Both the position numbers and the translations under genes were made by a program. Under the pieces are notes generated by a model. That model ran no database searches, was not told where the DNA came from, and worked only from the letters and a program-made list of their open reading frames with translations. From an uncultured Pelagibacteraceae bacterium (GTDB lineage: Bacteria > Pseudomonadota > Alphaproteobacteria > Pelagibacterales > Pelagibacteraceae): DNA of 64,000 bases. Every line of letters begins with the position of its first letter. Positions within the stretch are counted from its first letter, which is position 1. The DNA is taken from the NCBI GenBank assembly GCA_902571135.1, contig CACGAU010000004.1, forward strand, positions 1-64,000, in the 5' to 3' direction. Shown here one piece after another: positions 47,887 through 57,556 of the stretch.

Positions 47887-49176
47887 TTATTTTGCGAAAC
47901 CAGTAAGCAAAGGAATAGTCATTGATATTGACGGAAAATAGGTTATTAAAAAAATAACTATAGCTTCTACTGCTAAGAATGGCAATATAGCTTTTGCTAT
48001 TGTTTCAACTCTTTCCCCAGATACAGAGGATGCAACAAATAATACAAGTCCCATTGGTGGAGTTGCTAAACCAACTGTTAAATTAACGGACATAATAATT
48101 GCAAAATGCACAGGATGAACTCCCAACTCAACAAACACTGGTCCAAGAATTGGTCCTAAGATTATTATCGCTGGACCTGCATCTAAAAACATTCCAACAA
48201 CAAATAATAAAATATTTATAAGAAATAACAAAACATAAGGATTGTCAGTTAATCCCAAGACGAATGCAGCAAGATGCTCAGGTGCATGTGATAAACTTAC
48301 AACTGTTTTAAAAGCCATTGCAGCACCAACTAAAAGAAGAACCACTGAAGATACCATCGCTGCTTTTGTCATCACTTTAGGAACATCTTTCCATTTTAAT
48401 GATTTCAAAACAAATAAACCAATAAACATTGCATAAGCAGCTGCTACAGCTGATGCTTCTGTTGGTGTAAAAATTCCTCCAAGGATACCTCCTAAAATTA
48501 TTACAGGTGTCATCAAAGGGAAAAAAGCTTTAAGAGATGCTTTGCCTCTTTGGCTCCAAGTTGTTTTTTCGGTTACTGCTGGAAAATTATATCTCTTAGC
48601 CATAAATTTTATTGTAATCATCAAGCTGACCCCAACTAAAATACCAGGTACAATTCCTGCTAAAAATAATGCAGCAACACTTTCACCCATTACATATGCA
48701 TAAATAATCATTATCCCTGAAGGTGGAATTATAGGTCCAATTACAGAACTCGCTGCTGTAATTGCAGCAGCAAATTTTTTTGTATAGCCTTGCTTTTCCA
48801 TTGCAGGAATAAGCATTGATCCAATTGCTGATGTATCAGCTACAGCTGAACCAGATAAACCTGCAAACAACATTGAAGTTAGTACATTGACATGAGCCAA
48901 TCCACCCTTTAAGTGGCCCATCATCGCCTGACTAAATTCAACTAGTCTATGAGTTATTCCTCCTCTGTTCATTAACTCTCCGGCTAACATAAAAAATGGT
49001 ATTGCCATCAAAGGGAAGCTATCTATTCCATTATAAATATTTCTATAAAGCATAGCTCCATCTCTAGCTTGATCATTAAGCCAAAGCAAAATTCCTGGTG
49101 CTGCTAACAATCCAAAAAATACAGGTAAACCAATTAACAAAAATAATAAAAATAAAGGAAGAAACCAAACTAACAT
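47887..49176 (-). CDS. dctM: TRAP transporter large permease
   Basis: SFPLMAIPFFMLAGELMNRGGITHRLVEF, VIGPIIPPSGIMIIY, VNLTVGLATPPMGLVLFVASS. Confidence 0.95.
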   Translation of the reverse strand: MLVWFLPLFLLFLLIGLPVFFGLLAAPGILLWLNDQARDGAMLYRNIYNGIDSFPLMAIPFFMLAGELMNRGGITHRLVEFSQAMMGHLKGGLAHVNVLTSMLFAGLSGSAVADTSAIGSMLIPAMEKQGYTKKFAAAITAASSVIGPIIPPSGIMIIYAYVMGESVAALFLAGIVPGILVGVSLMITIKFMAKRYNFPAVTEKTTWSQRGKASLKAFFPLMTPVIILGGILGGIFTPTEASAVAAAYAMFIGLFVLKSLKWKDVPKVMTKAAMVSSVVLLLVGAAMAFKTVVSLSHAPEHLAAFVLGLTDNPYVLLFLINILLFVVGMFLDAGPAIIILGPILGPVFVELGVHPVHFAIIMSVNLTVGLATPPMGLVLFVASSVSGERVETIAKAILPFLAVEAIVIFLITYFPSISMTIPLLTGFAK

Positions 49177-49772
49177 TATTGCGTCTCCAACTTTTGTTTA
49201 TCGTAATCTTCAGGCAAGTCCAACTTTGTAAAATTAGTAAGAATATTTCTTAAAATTAACTCTATATTCACAGAAATTAAAAAAATAATTCCCACAGGTA
49301 ATGACAAATACATCCAAGCTAATTTTATTGGTTCTGCTTTCCCGCCAATTAAATGAAAAGGAATCTTTATCGATGAAGAATAAAATATCCATCCAGCATT
49401 AATATGTTTAAATCCTAATTCCAAACCTATTACTAATACAAAAAGAGAAACGATTAATAAAAATAAAGTTAATAATGTGGAGATAAGTTTTGGTAAAAAT
49501 CTCTCTAGTAAATCAATAGAAACAAATCCACCCCATCTATACGCAGATGGTGCAATCAATCCTGTCATCCATAACATCAAAAATCTAGCAACTTCATCGG
49601 GCCATGGCAGTGCATTATTTAATACATATCTAAAAAATACTTGCACCAAGATGACAATCACCATCAAAAGTATTGCTATCCATGCAAACTGTCTTCCAAT
49701 TCTTAAAAAAAAAGTATTTATTTTCTCAAGGATCTTAAAAAAAGATAGGAGAATGTTAATTGTCAAATTCAC
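49176..49772 (-). CDS. dctQ: TRAP transporter small permease
   Basis: Four-TM DctQ pattern (FFRYVLNNALPWPDEVARFLMLWMTGLIAPSAYRWGGFVSIDLL). Confidence 0.9.
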   Translation of the reverse strand: MNLTINILLSFFKILEKINTFFLRIGRQFAWIAILLMVIVILVQVFFRYVLNNALPWPDEVARFLMLWMTGLIAPSAYRWGGFVSIDLLERFLPKLISTLLTLFLLIVSLFVLVIGLELGFKHINAGWIFYSSSIKIPFHLIGGKAEPIKLAWMYLSLPVGIIFLISVNIELILRNILTNFTKLDLPEDYDKQKLETQ

Positions 49773-49883
49773 AGCTAAATTTATTTTAAATATTTAATAA
49801 ATACAACTTTAATCAAAAAACTAATTTACTTTATAGAATAATTCTCGTATTAAAAATGCTCTCTAAAAAATTGATATATAATT

Positions 49884-50849
49884 ATGAGCAATAAAAAAAA
49901 GATATTAATTATTCAAAAAGTCCATGAAAAAGGTATGGAATTAATAAATAGCCATCCTAATTTTGATGTTGAAGTAACTGATGACACTTCAATAGAAAAT
50001 TTAAAATCAAAATTAAAAGATTGCGATGGTGCATCAATAAGAATTGCAAAACTTCCTGGTGAAACCTTTGAAGAAGCAAAAAATTTAAAAATTATTTCAA
50101 GACATGGTGTAGGTTACGACAATATCGATTTAAAAAAAGCTAAAGAAAAAGATATAAAAATAGCAATAACAGCTAATGCTAATGCTGTTACGGTTGCAGA
50201 ACATGTAATGTTCGTTTTGTTAAATATTGCAAAAAGAAAAGACTTATTTGACAAAACAGTAAGAGATGGAAATTTTAAAGACAGAAATAAATTACCAAAA
50301 ACAATAGAAGTTTGGAAAAAAAATTTTTTGATAATGGGTTTTGGAAGAATAGGAAAAGCTTTAATCAAAAGATGTCTAGGTTTTGAAATGAATGTATTCG
50401 TTTATGATCCATTTGTAGACAAAGATAAAATTGAAGAATTAGGAGGAAAAAAAGTAGAAGATCTAGCCGATGCAGTAAAAACTATGGATGTTATTTCGCT
50501 CCATATGCCTTTAACGGATAAAACTGAAAATTTAATTAATTATGATTTATTAAAAACAATGAAAAAGACTTGCATTATCATTAATGCAGCAAGAGGTGGA
50601 ATTATTCATGAAGAAGATCTTGATAAAGCGCTCAATGAAAATTTAATTTTTGGAGCTGGTATTGATGTTTTTAAAAAAGAACCACCTGATGATAATAATC
50701 CACTTCTCAAAAATGAAAAAGTTTACTTAAGCCCACATACTGCAGCTTTTACCGATGAATGTATGACAAGAATGGGTAAAGAGACAATTCAAAATATTAT
50801 TGATTTTTTTGAGGAAAAGTTAGAAAAATCTAAAATTGTAAAACTTTAA
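49884..50849 (+). CDS. D-isomer specific 2-hydroxyacid dehydrogenase
   Basis: FLIMGFGRIGKALIKRC, HMPLTDKTENLI, NAARGGIIHEEDL, GIDVFKKEPP, SPHTAAFT. Confidence 0.9.
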   Translation: MSNKKKILIIQKVHEKGMELINSHPNFDVEVTDDTSIENLKSKLKDCDGASIRIAKLPGETFEEAKNLKIISRHGVGYDNIDLKKAKEKDIKIAITANANAVTVAEHVMFVLLNIAKRKDLFDKTVRDGNFKDRNKLPKTIEVWKKNFLIMGFGRIGKALIKRCLGFEMNVFVYDPFVDKDKIEELGGKKVEDLADAVKTMDVISLHMPLTDKTENLINYDLLKTMKKTCIIINAARGGIIHEEDLDKALNENLIFGAGIDVFKKEPPDDNNPLLKNEKVYLSPHTAAFTDECMTRMGKETIQNIIDFFEEKLEKSKIVKL

Positions 50850-50850
50850 T

Positions 50851-51351
50851 ATGAAAATTAATTTCAAAAATTTTGGATTTTTAGAATTTTTAGTATCAGC
50901 GGCTACAATCTTTGTAGTTGGTATGTTAATTTGGACAGCAAGTACAAGACCAGCTGTTGAAGCTAAAGCTAATTTAGTAAAAGAAAATCACAACAAAGTC
51001 GTTGATCTAATTAATGATGAAATTAACAAGTGTGGTAATAACGATGAAGGTAAATTCACTGTTTGGGGTGATCCATGTAATGGTGAATGGATAGCTGATA
51101 AAGTTGTTAATTATATCAATGAAAATTTAAAAATAGAAAATCCATTTTCTGACGATTCAAAAGTAAAAACTGATCCTGATCCTAGAATAAAAGCTGAAGG
51201 TAAAGCTGGTCAATCAGTTGAGATGGGGGTGATCTTTGTTATGTCCTCAAATTTTTTGCCTGATCCTGGTTCTGAATGGATTGTTGGTACTTGCTTCAAA
51301 TCTCCTTGTGTTGCAGCAGGAAATAACGAACTTACTTCTATTTATAGATAA
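50851..51351 (+). CDS. Hypothetical membrane-anchored/pilin-like protein
   Basis: Single N-terminal TM (FGFLEFLVSAATIFVVGMLIW) and Cys-containing extracytoplasmic domain. Confidence 0.55.
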   Translation: MKINFKNFGFLEFLVSAATIFVVGMLIWTASTRPAVEAKANLVKENHNKVVDLINDEINKCGNNDEGKFTVWGDPCNGEWIADKVVNYINENLKIENPFSDDSKVKTDPDPRIKAEGKAGQSVEMGVIFVMSSNFLPDPGSEWIVGTCFKSPCVAAGNNELTSIYR

Positions 51352-52254
51352 TTAATTTTTATAGATCTCTATATTACTTTTATTTAAGGTTTCGGTTAAA
51401 TATTTATAACCAATCTTTGCATATTCAAAAGGATTTGCTTTTGCTGGATCTTGCTCAGCTTCAACTACCAACCAACCTGAATAATTTTTTTCTTTTAATA
51501 CATCAAATAATGGTTTGTAATCAATACAGCCATCTCCAGGTACCGTAAAAGCACCTTCTAAAAATGCGCCTCTAAAACTTAAATCTTCTTTTAATGATTT
51601 GTCTAAAACATTTTTTCTAATATCCTTACAATGAATATGAATAACTCTATCACCAAAATTTTTTATAATTTTAAGAGAATTGCCTTGAGCAAAAAGCATA
51701 TGACCAGTGTCTAAAGTAAGTTTTACGCTATCGTCAGTGTTTTCTAGCAATCTTATAGTGTCTTCCTCGGTTTCTATAACTGTCCCCATGTGATGATGGT
51801 AAGCAAGAGGCATTCCTTGATCTTCTAAATATTTTCCCATCTCTGAAATTTTTGCATAGTATTCTCTGGCTTCATCAAGATTCATTTTTGGCCTTGTAGA
51901 AAGTTTTCTATTTGGGTCTCCTTGAATTGAACCTGAGACTTCTGCAAAAACCATGCAGGGAGAGTTACAATCTTTGAACAATTTTAGCTGAGCTTGTATT
52001 AAATTTTTTTCCTCATTAACGGTGTTTTTTCTTAAATTTGCACCATACCAACCTGAACAAAGATTTAAGCTAAACTCTTTTAATTTAGGAATTAATTCAT
52101 CAGAATTTTTAGGAAATTTACCTCCAGACTCAATTCCAATAAATCCTGCTTGACTAGCTTCTGATAAGCATTGTTCCAAAGAAGTATTGCCCCCAAGTTC
52201 TGGCATGTCATCATTGCTCCATGCTATTGGTGCTATTCCTAATTTTACTGACAT
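51352..52254 (-). CDS. iolE: Inosose dehydratase-like (sugar phosphate isomerase/epimerase TIM barrel)
   Basis: LGIAPIAWSNDDMPELGGNTSLEQCLSEASQAGFIGIESGGKFP, LAYHHHMGTVIE, LTLDTGHMLFA. Confidence 0.88.
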   Translation of the reverse strand: MSVKLGIAPIAWSNDDMPELGGNTSLEQCLSEASQAGFIGIESGGKFPKNSDELIPKLKEFSLNLCSGWYGANLRKNTVNEEKNLIQAQLKLFKDCNSPCMVFAEVSGSIQGDPNRKLSTRPKMNLDEAREYYAKISEMGKYLEDQGMPLAYHHHMGTVIETEEDTIRLLENTDDSVKLTLDTGHMLFAQGNSLKIIKNFGDRVIHIHCKDIRKNVLDKSLKEDLSFRGAFLEGAFTVPGDGCIDYKPLFDVLKEKNYSGWLVVEAEQDPAKANPFEYAKIGYKYLTETLNKSNIEIYKN

Positions 52255-52282
52255 AAATGTTTTTTTTGCTAAGATATATTCA

Positions 52283-53431
52283 ATGTTTAAATCAAATAAA
52301 ACTAAAAAATTAAGTTTAGGAATTGTTGGTGGTGGTCCTGGATCCTGGATTGGTCATGTTCATAGAATTTCATCTAGATTTGATGATCAATACGAAATAG
52401 TAGCTGGTGTTTTTTCTAGAAATGTAAAAATTTCTACTAAGTTTGGAAAAAGCATAGGCATTTCACCTGACCGATGTTACTCAAATTATAAGGAAATGGC
52501 TGAAAAAGAATCTAAGAGAAAAGATGGAATTAATGTAGTTTCTATAATGACACCTCCATCAAGTCATCAAATTATTGCTGAAAAATTTATTTCAAAAAAT
52601 GTAAATATAATTTCTGATAAACCTTTCGCTGGAAATTTAGAACAAGCGAAAAAACTTTTCAAATCAATTAAAAAAAATAAAAAAATTAAATATGCTCTTA
52701 CACATAACTACTCAGCTTATCCAATGGTTAGACAGGCAAAAATTCTTGTTGAGAGAGGTAAGATAGGAAAAGTAAGAATGATAAATGTTGAGTATGTGCA
52801 GGATTGGTCTGATGGATCATCTATCAATAGTAGAAATGCAAAAAAGAAATTAAAGTGGAAACTTGATAAAAATATTGTTGGTTCCTCAGCTGTATTAAAT
52901 GAAATTGGATCTCATGCTTATCATTTAGCAATGTATATATCTGGTTTGAAAGGAACAAATGTTTTTGCTGATATAAAGCAAATTTCTCCAAAGATAAAAA
53001 TGGATGATAATGCTCAAGTTATGATTAATTTTACCAACGGTGCAAAAGGTATGTTTTGGACTAGCGTAATGTCTAGAGGGGGAGTTTATGGATTAAGAAT
53101 AAGAGTCTATGGTGACAAAGGAAGTTTGGAATGGGTTCAAAATGATCCTGGATACTTAAAGTTAAATCCTTCCAAAGGTGCGGTAAAGCTTTTGGAAAGA
53201 GGTTTTCATAATGCAGATTTTTCAAAGAATTTTTCTAGAATTAAATTTGGACATCCAGAAGGATATTTAGATGCGTTTGCAAATATATATAAAGAATTTG
53301 CACAATCGTTAAAAAGTAAATCAAATAAGCGATATTTTTATCCTGATGAAGATGAAGGATTTGAAACTGCTAAATTTATTAATGCATGTAAGGTTTCATC
53401 AAGAAGTAAAAAATGGGTAAAAATCAAATAA
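52283..53431 (+). CDS. Gfo/Idh/MocA family oxidoreductase (iol-associated)
   Basis: LGIVGGGPGSWIGHVHRIS, NIISDKPFAGN; start 52283 (MFKSNK) preferred because the 52187 start overlaps iolE. Confidence 0.9.
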   Translation: MFKSNKTKKLSLGIVGGGPGSWIGHVHRISSRFDDQYEIVAGVFSRNVKISTKFGKSIGISPDRCYSNYKEMAEKESKRKDGINVVSIMTPPSSHQIIAEKFISKNVNIISDKPFAGNLEQAKKLFKSIKKNKKIKYALTHNYSAYPMVRQAKILVERGKIGKVRMINVEYVQDWSDGSSINSRNAKKKLKWKLDKNIVGSSAVLNEIGSHAYHLAMYISGLKGTNVFADIKQISPKIKMDDNAQVMINFTNGAKGMFWTSVMSRGGVYGLRIRVYGDKGSLEWVQNDPGYLKLNPSKGAVKLLERGFHNADFSKNFSRIKFGHPEGYLDAFANIYKEFAQSLKSKSNKRYFYPDEDEGFETAKFINACKVSSRSKKWVKIK

Positions 53432-54426
53432 ACGTAGCATTACTTGGTCTAGGTAGAATAGGTCAAATGCATGCTGAAAACTTAATAAATCATAAAAGTT
53501 TCAAATTGAAATATACTTTTGATATTAGCAAGAAGTTAGCAAAAAATATTTCAAGAAAATTTAATACAGTTGATATTAGTACCCCTGAAAAAGCTTTTAG
53601 AGATAAAAATATAGATTTAATATTTATTGCATCTAGTACTTCTACTCATATTAAATTTATAAAAGAGGCAGCAAAACATAAAAAAGTAGTCTTTTGTGAA
53701 AAACCTTTAGATTTAAACATTGATAAGGTTAATAAATGTTCAAAAAAGATCAAAAAGTATAAACCTAAAATTCAATTAGGTTTTAACAGAAGGTACGACC
53801 CAGGGCATAGTTCAATAAAACAAGAATTAAGAAAAGGAAAAATTGGAAAACTAGAAAAAATAATTATCACCAGCCGGGATCCTGCCCCACCTTCATTAAA
53901 TTATTTAAAAGTATCCGGTGGCATATTTAAAGACATGATGATTCATGACTTTGATTTATTAAGATTTTATTTAGAAAAAGATGAGATAGAAAATATTTTT
54001 ACTACAGCTAGTAATATTTCAGATAAAAGATTTGATAAAATTAAAGATTTTGAACTAGCTTCATGTCTTTTGAAATCAAAACGAGGTGTGCATTGTATAA
54101 TTACAAATTCTAGACACTGTAGCTTTGGGTACGATCAAAGAGTAGAGTTATTTGGTTCAAAAGGAATGTTAATATCTGGAAATAAAAGTGAGAATGAAAC
54201 AGAGATTTTTACAAAAAACAACACATCACAGAAAAAACCACTTTTAAATTTTTTTATAGATAGATATGTTGATGCATACAGGCTTCAACTTGATGAATTA
54301 GCTTTATATTCAAGAAAAAAAAAGTCACCAATTTCAAGTTTTGAGGACGGAAGAAGAGCTTTGATTATTGCTAACGCAGCTTCACAGTCCTTAAAACAAA
54401 GAAAACAAATAAAAATTAAGTTTTAA
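53413..54426 (+). CDS. iolG: Inositol 2-dehydrogenase-like (Gfo/Idh/MocA)
   Basis: ALLGLGRIGQMHAENL, VFCEKPLDL, GFNRRYDPGHSSIKQELRKGKIGKLEKIIITSRDPAPPSLNYLKVSGGIFKDMMIHDFD. Confidence 0.9.
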   Translation: MGKNQINVALLGLGRIGQMHAENLINHKSFKLKYTFDISKKLAKNISRKFNTVDISTPEKAFRDKNIDLIFIASSTSTHIKFIKEAAKHKKVVFCEKPLDLNIDKVNKCSKKIKKYKPKIQLGFNRRYDPGHSSIKQELRKGKIGKLEKIIITSRDPAPPSLNYLKVSGGIFKDMMIHDFDLLRFYLEKDEIENIFTTASNISDKRFDKIKDFELASCLLKSKRGVHCIITNSRHCSFGYDQRVELFGSKGMLISGNKSENETEIFTKNNTSQKKPLLNFFIDRYVDAYRLQLDELALYSRKKKSPISSFEDGRRALIIANAASQSLKQRKQIKIKF

Positions 54427-54449
54427 TTCTAAATTATAATTATTCTAAG

Positions 54450-54472
54450 ATATGTATATTTTCTATACATAT
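54450..54472. promoter_or_regulatory. Perfect palindrome, candidate operator
   Basis: ATATGTATA-TTTTC-TATACATAT, upstream of the sugar/inositol SBP gene. Confidence 0.55.
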
Positions 54473-54559
54473 TGTCCATGACACCTTTACAACCTACTTT
54501 TTTTTATGTTAACGTCCGCGCATAAAAAGTTAACTTTTATTTAAACGAGAGGGAAATAA

Positions 54560-55483
54560 ATGAAAACATTATATAAATCATTATTAGCTTTTGTTGCTTG
54601 GGTTATGCTATCAGTATCTGCTTTAGCAGTAGACGTGATCGTTGTATCTCACGGACAAGCTAACGATCCATTTTGGTCTGTTGCTAAGAATGGTGTAGAT
54701 AAAGGATGTGCAGATATGGGAATATCTTGCAAGTACACTGCGCCTGCTACTTTCGACATGGTTGAAATGGCTAAATTAATTGACAACGCAGTTTCACAAA
54801 AACCAAAAGGTATTGTGATTACTCTTCCAGATGCTGCTGCTTTAGGAAAATCTGTTAAAGCTGCTATCGCTGCTGGTATCCCAGTAATTTCAATGAACTC
54901 TGGTTCAGATGACTTTGCATCACTAGGTATCAGTGCTCACGTTGGACAAACTGAGTTTGAAGCTGGTGTAGGTGGCGGACAAAAAATGAAAGCTGCTGGT
55001 GGTAAAAAAGCACTATGTGTTAACCACGAAGTTGGAAACGTTGCGCTAGACAGAAGATGTGCTGGGTTCAAAAAAGGTTTTGGTGGATCAGTTGACATCT
55101 TAGGAACTTCTAATGACCCAACAGAAATTCAAAAAGCTGTTGCTGCTAAATTAGGTGGTGGATATGACACTATCCTAACTTTAGGTGCTGGTCTTGCAGG
55201 TGAAGCTGCTCTTAAAGCTTTAGAATCTGCAGGAAAAGTTGGTAAAGTTAAACTTGGTACATTTGATATGTCACCAGGAATGTTAAAAGCTGCTGCTGCA
55301 GGTAAAGTAGAGTTTTTAATTGACCAACAACAATACCTACAAGGTTACTTACCAATAGCAATTTTTGGTCAGTACATGAGATATGGAACTATGCCAGCTG
55401 GAGTAGTTATGACTGGTCCTGGTTTCGTAACTCCTGACAATGCTGCTAAAGTAATTAAGTGGGCAGCTCAAGGTTACAGATAA
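54560..55483 (+). CDS. Ribose/inositol-type ABC transporter solute-binding protein
   Basis: Signal peptide; VVSHGQANDPFWSVAKNGVDKGCADMGISCKYTAP; adjacent to iolG/iolE. Confidence 0.9.
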   Translation: MKTLYKSLLAFVAWVMLSVSALAVDVIVVSHGQANDPFWSVAKNGVDKGCADMGISCKYTAPATFDMVEMAKLIDNAVSQKPKGIVITLPDAAALGKSVKAAIAAGIPVISMNSGSDDFASLGISAHVGQTEFEAGVGGGQKMKAAGGKKALCVNHEVGNVALDRRCAGFKKGFGGSVDILGTSNDPTEIQKAVAAKLGGGYDTILTLGAGLAGEAALKALESAGKVGKVKLGTFDMSPGMLKAAAAGKVEFLIDQQQYLQGYLPIAIFGQYMRYGTMPAGVVMTGPGFVTPDNAAKVIKWAAQGYR

Positions 55484-55493
55484 AAAATACTTT

Positions 55494-55529
55494 AAAAGGC
55501 CTAACTAACTTTTAGTTAGGCCTTTTTTT
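55494..55529 (+). terminator. Terminator-like hairpin between SBP and permease genes
   Basis: Perfect 15-bp stem AAAAGGCCTAACTAA/TTAGTTAGGCCTTTT plus T-run. Confidence 0.88.
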
Positions 55530-55548
55530 CTAAACAACATTCAAATTA

Positions 55549-56676
55549 ATGTCAGATAAAGCAAAAAGCATCGCATCCAAAAAAACTTCAGGTCAAGACG
55601 AAAGACTTAAAGAAGTATCAAGACTGAGATTGCTTTTAAATAGACCTGAATTAGGTGCTGTTGGTGGTGCAATTTTAGTATTCATATTTTTTGGAATAGT
55701 TGCAGGTGATACTGGAATGTTTAGTGCTTATGGAACTCTAAACTTTTTAGATGTCTCTGCAAATTTAGGAATTATTGCAATTGCTGCAGCAATGCTAATG
55801 ATTGGTGGTGAATTTGATTTATCAATTGGTTCCATGATTGGTTTTGCAGGAATTTGTATAGCAATACCTGCAATTTATTGGGGTTGGCCTTTATGGGTAA
55901 GTATTATTTTTGCTTTTGCGATGGCGGTACTAGTTGGATACTTCAATGGTATCCTTGTTGTTAGAACTGGACTTCCATCTTTTATAGTAACTCTAGCAAT
56001 GTTGTTTATTTTAAGAGGTGCTACATTAGCAATCACAAGATTAATTACAGGAAGAACTCAAGTTCCTGGTTTAAGAGTTTTAATAGAGAATGATCCAATC
56101 GCGTGGATGTTTGCAACGGATACATTTAAATGGTTATTCACTTGGTTAGGTTCAATGAATTTAATTGCATTAAGAACTGATGGGACTCCATTAGCTACTG
56201 GTATTCCACCTTCAGTAATATGGTTTATTGCAGCTACCCTTTTTGCAACATGGATATTAATGAAGACTAGATATGGAAACTGGATTTTTGCATCAGGAGG
56301 AGACAAAAACGGTGCTACAAATGTTGGTGTGCCTGTTGGAAGAGTGAAAATAAGTTTATTTATTGGAACAGCAGTTGCAGCAACTATTTTTGCAACTATT
56401 CAAGTTTTAGATGCTGGTTCTGCAGATACTATGAGAGGAAATTTAAAAGAATTAGAAGCAATTGCAGCAGCAGTTGTTGGTGGTTGCTTATTAACCGGAG
56501 GGTATGGTTCTGCAATTGGTGCAGCTTTTGGTGCATTAATATTTGGAACTGTATCTATGGGAATATTTTACACAGATGTTGATACTGATTGGTTTAAAGT
56601 GTTTTTGGGAGCAATGATGTTAATTGCTGTAGTATTTAATAATTACATTAGAAAACGTGTAACAGAGACAAAATAA
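55549..56676 (+). CDS. Ribose/inositol-type ABC transporter permease
   Basis: [60 protein letters not shown]. Confidence 0.92.
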   Translation: MSDKAKSIASKKTSGQDERLKEVSRLRLLLNRPELGAVGGAILVFIFFGIVAGDTGMFSAYGTLNFLDVSANLGIIAIAAAMLMIGGEFDLSIGSMIGFAGICIAIPAIYWGWPLWVSIIFAFAMAVLVGYFNGILVVRTGLPSFIVTLAMLFILRGATLAITRLITGRTQVPGLRVLIENDPIAWMFATDTFKWLFTWLGSMNLIALRTDGTPLATGIPPSVIWFIAATLFATWILMKTRYGNWIFASGGDKNGATNVGVPVGRVKISLFIGTAVAATIFATIQVLDAGSADTMRGNLKELEAIAAAVVGGCLLTGGYGSAIGAAFGALIFGTVSMGIFYTDVDTDWFKVFLGAMMLIAVVFNNYIRKRVTETK

Positions 56677-57470
56677 TGTCAGAAAATTTGATTGAGTTTA
56701 ATAACATTAGTAAGTTTTTTGGGAAAGTAATTGCTCTTAAAGATGTCACTATGAAATTAAAAAAAGGTGAGATCATGTGTTTACTTGGGGATAATGGTGC
56801 TGGAAAATCTACTTTGATTAAAACTTTAGCTGGTGTTCATAAACCTGATGAAGGTGAAATAGTAATCGAAGGTAAAAAAACTGTTTTTGACTCACCAAAA
56901 GATGCTTTGGATATGGGAATTGGAACGGTTTACCAAGACTTAGCTTTAGTTCCATTGATGAGTGTTACAAGAAACTTTTTTATGGGAAGAGAACCATTAA
57001 AGGGACCGCTATTTTTAAAAACTTTTGATATTGAAAAAGCAAATCAAATTGCTGCAGAGAGAATGGGTCAAATTGGAATCGACGTAAGAGATCCTTCGCA
57101 AGCTGTAGGAACAATGTCTGGAGGTGAAAGACAATGTTTAGCAATATCAAGAGCTATATATTTTGGTGCAAAAGTTTTAGTTTTAGATGAACCAACTTCT
57201 GCACTTGGTGTTCATCAAGCATCAATGGTTTTAAAATACATTGTAAAAGCGGCTTCACAAGGTTTAGCTGTAATTTTAATTACACATAACGTTCATCATG
57301 CATATCCAGTTGGAAATAGTTTTACTGTTCTAAATAGAGGTAAAAGCTTAGGAACCTTTAATAAAAAAGATATTAGCCGAGAAGAGCTATTAGGAATGAT
57401 GGCTGGTGGAGAAGAGCTAGATAAACTTGAAGTTGAATTAAAAGAGATGGATAGACTAAGTAAAAATTAG
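56676..57470 (+). CDS. Sugar ABC transporter ATP-binding protein, single NBD
   Basis: [42 protein letters not shown]. Confidence 0.92.
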   Translation: MSENLIEFNNISKFFGKVIALKDVTMKLKKGEIMCLLGDNGAGKSTLIKTLAGVHKPDEGEIVIEGKKTVFDSPKDALDMGIGTVYQDLALVPLMSVTRNFFMGREPLKGPLFLKTFDIEKANQIAAERMGQIGIDVRDPSQAVGTMSGGERQCLAISRAIYFGAKVLVLDEPTSALGVHQASMVLKYIVKAASQGLAVILITHNVHHAYPVGNSFTVLNRGKSLGTFNKKDISREELLGMMAGGEELDKLEVELKEMDRLSKN

Positions 57471-57556
57471 TTAATCATTTTCAAAACATATTAATCCTAA
57501 ATCATTTTTAACAAATGCGAATTTTGTTATAATTTAAATATAAAAAAGGAGGAATA

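Noticed and set aside
52187-52282. Upstream start of the Gfo/Idh/MocA ORF at 52187
   Set aside because: Would overlap iolE extensively; MFKSNK at 52283 gives the expected Rossmann N-terminus.
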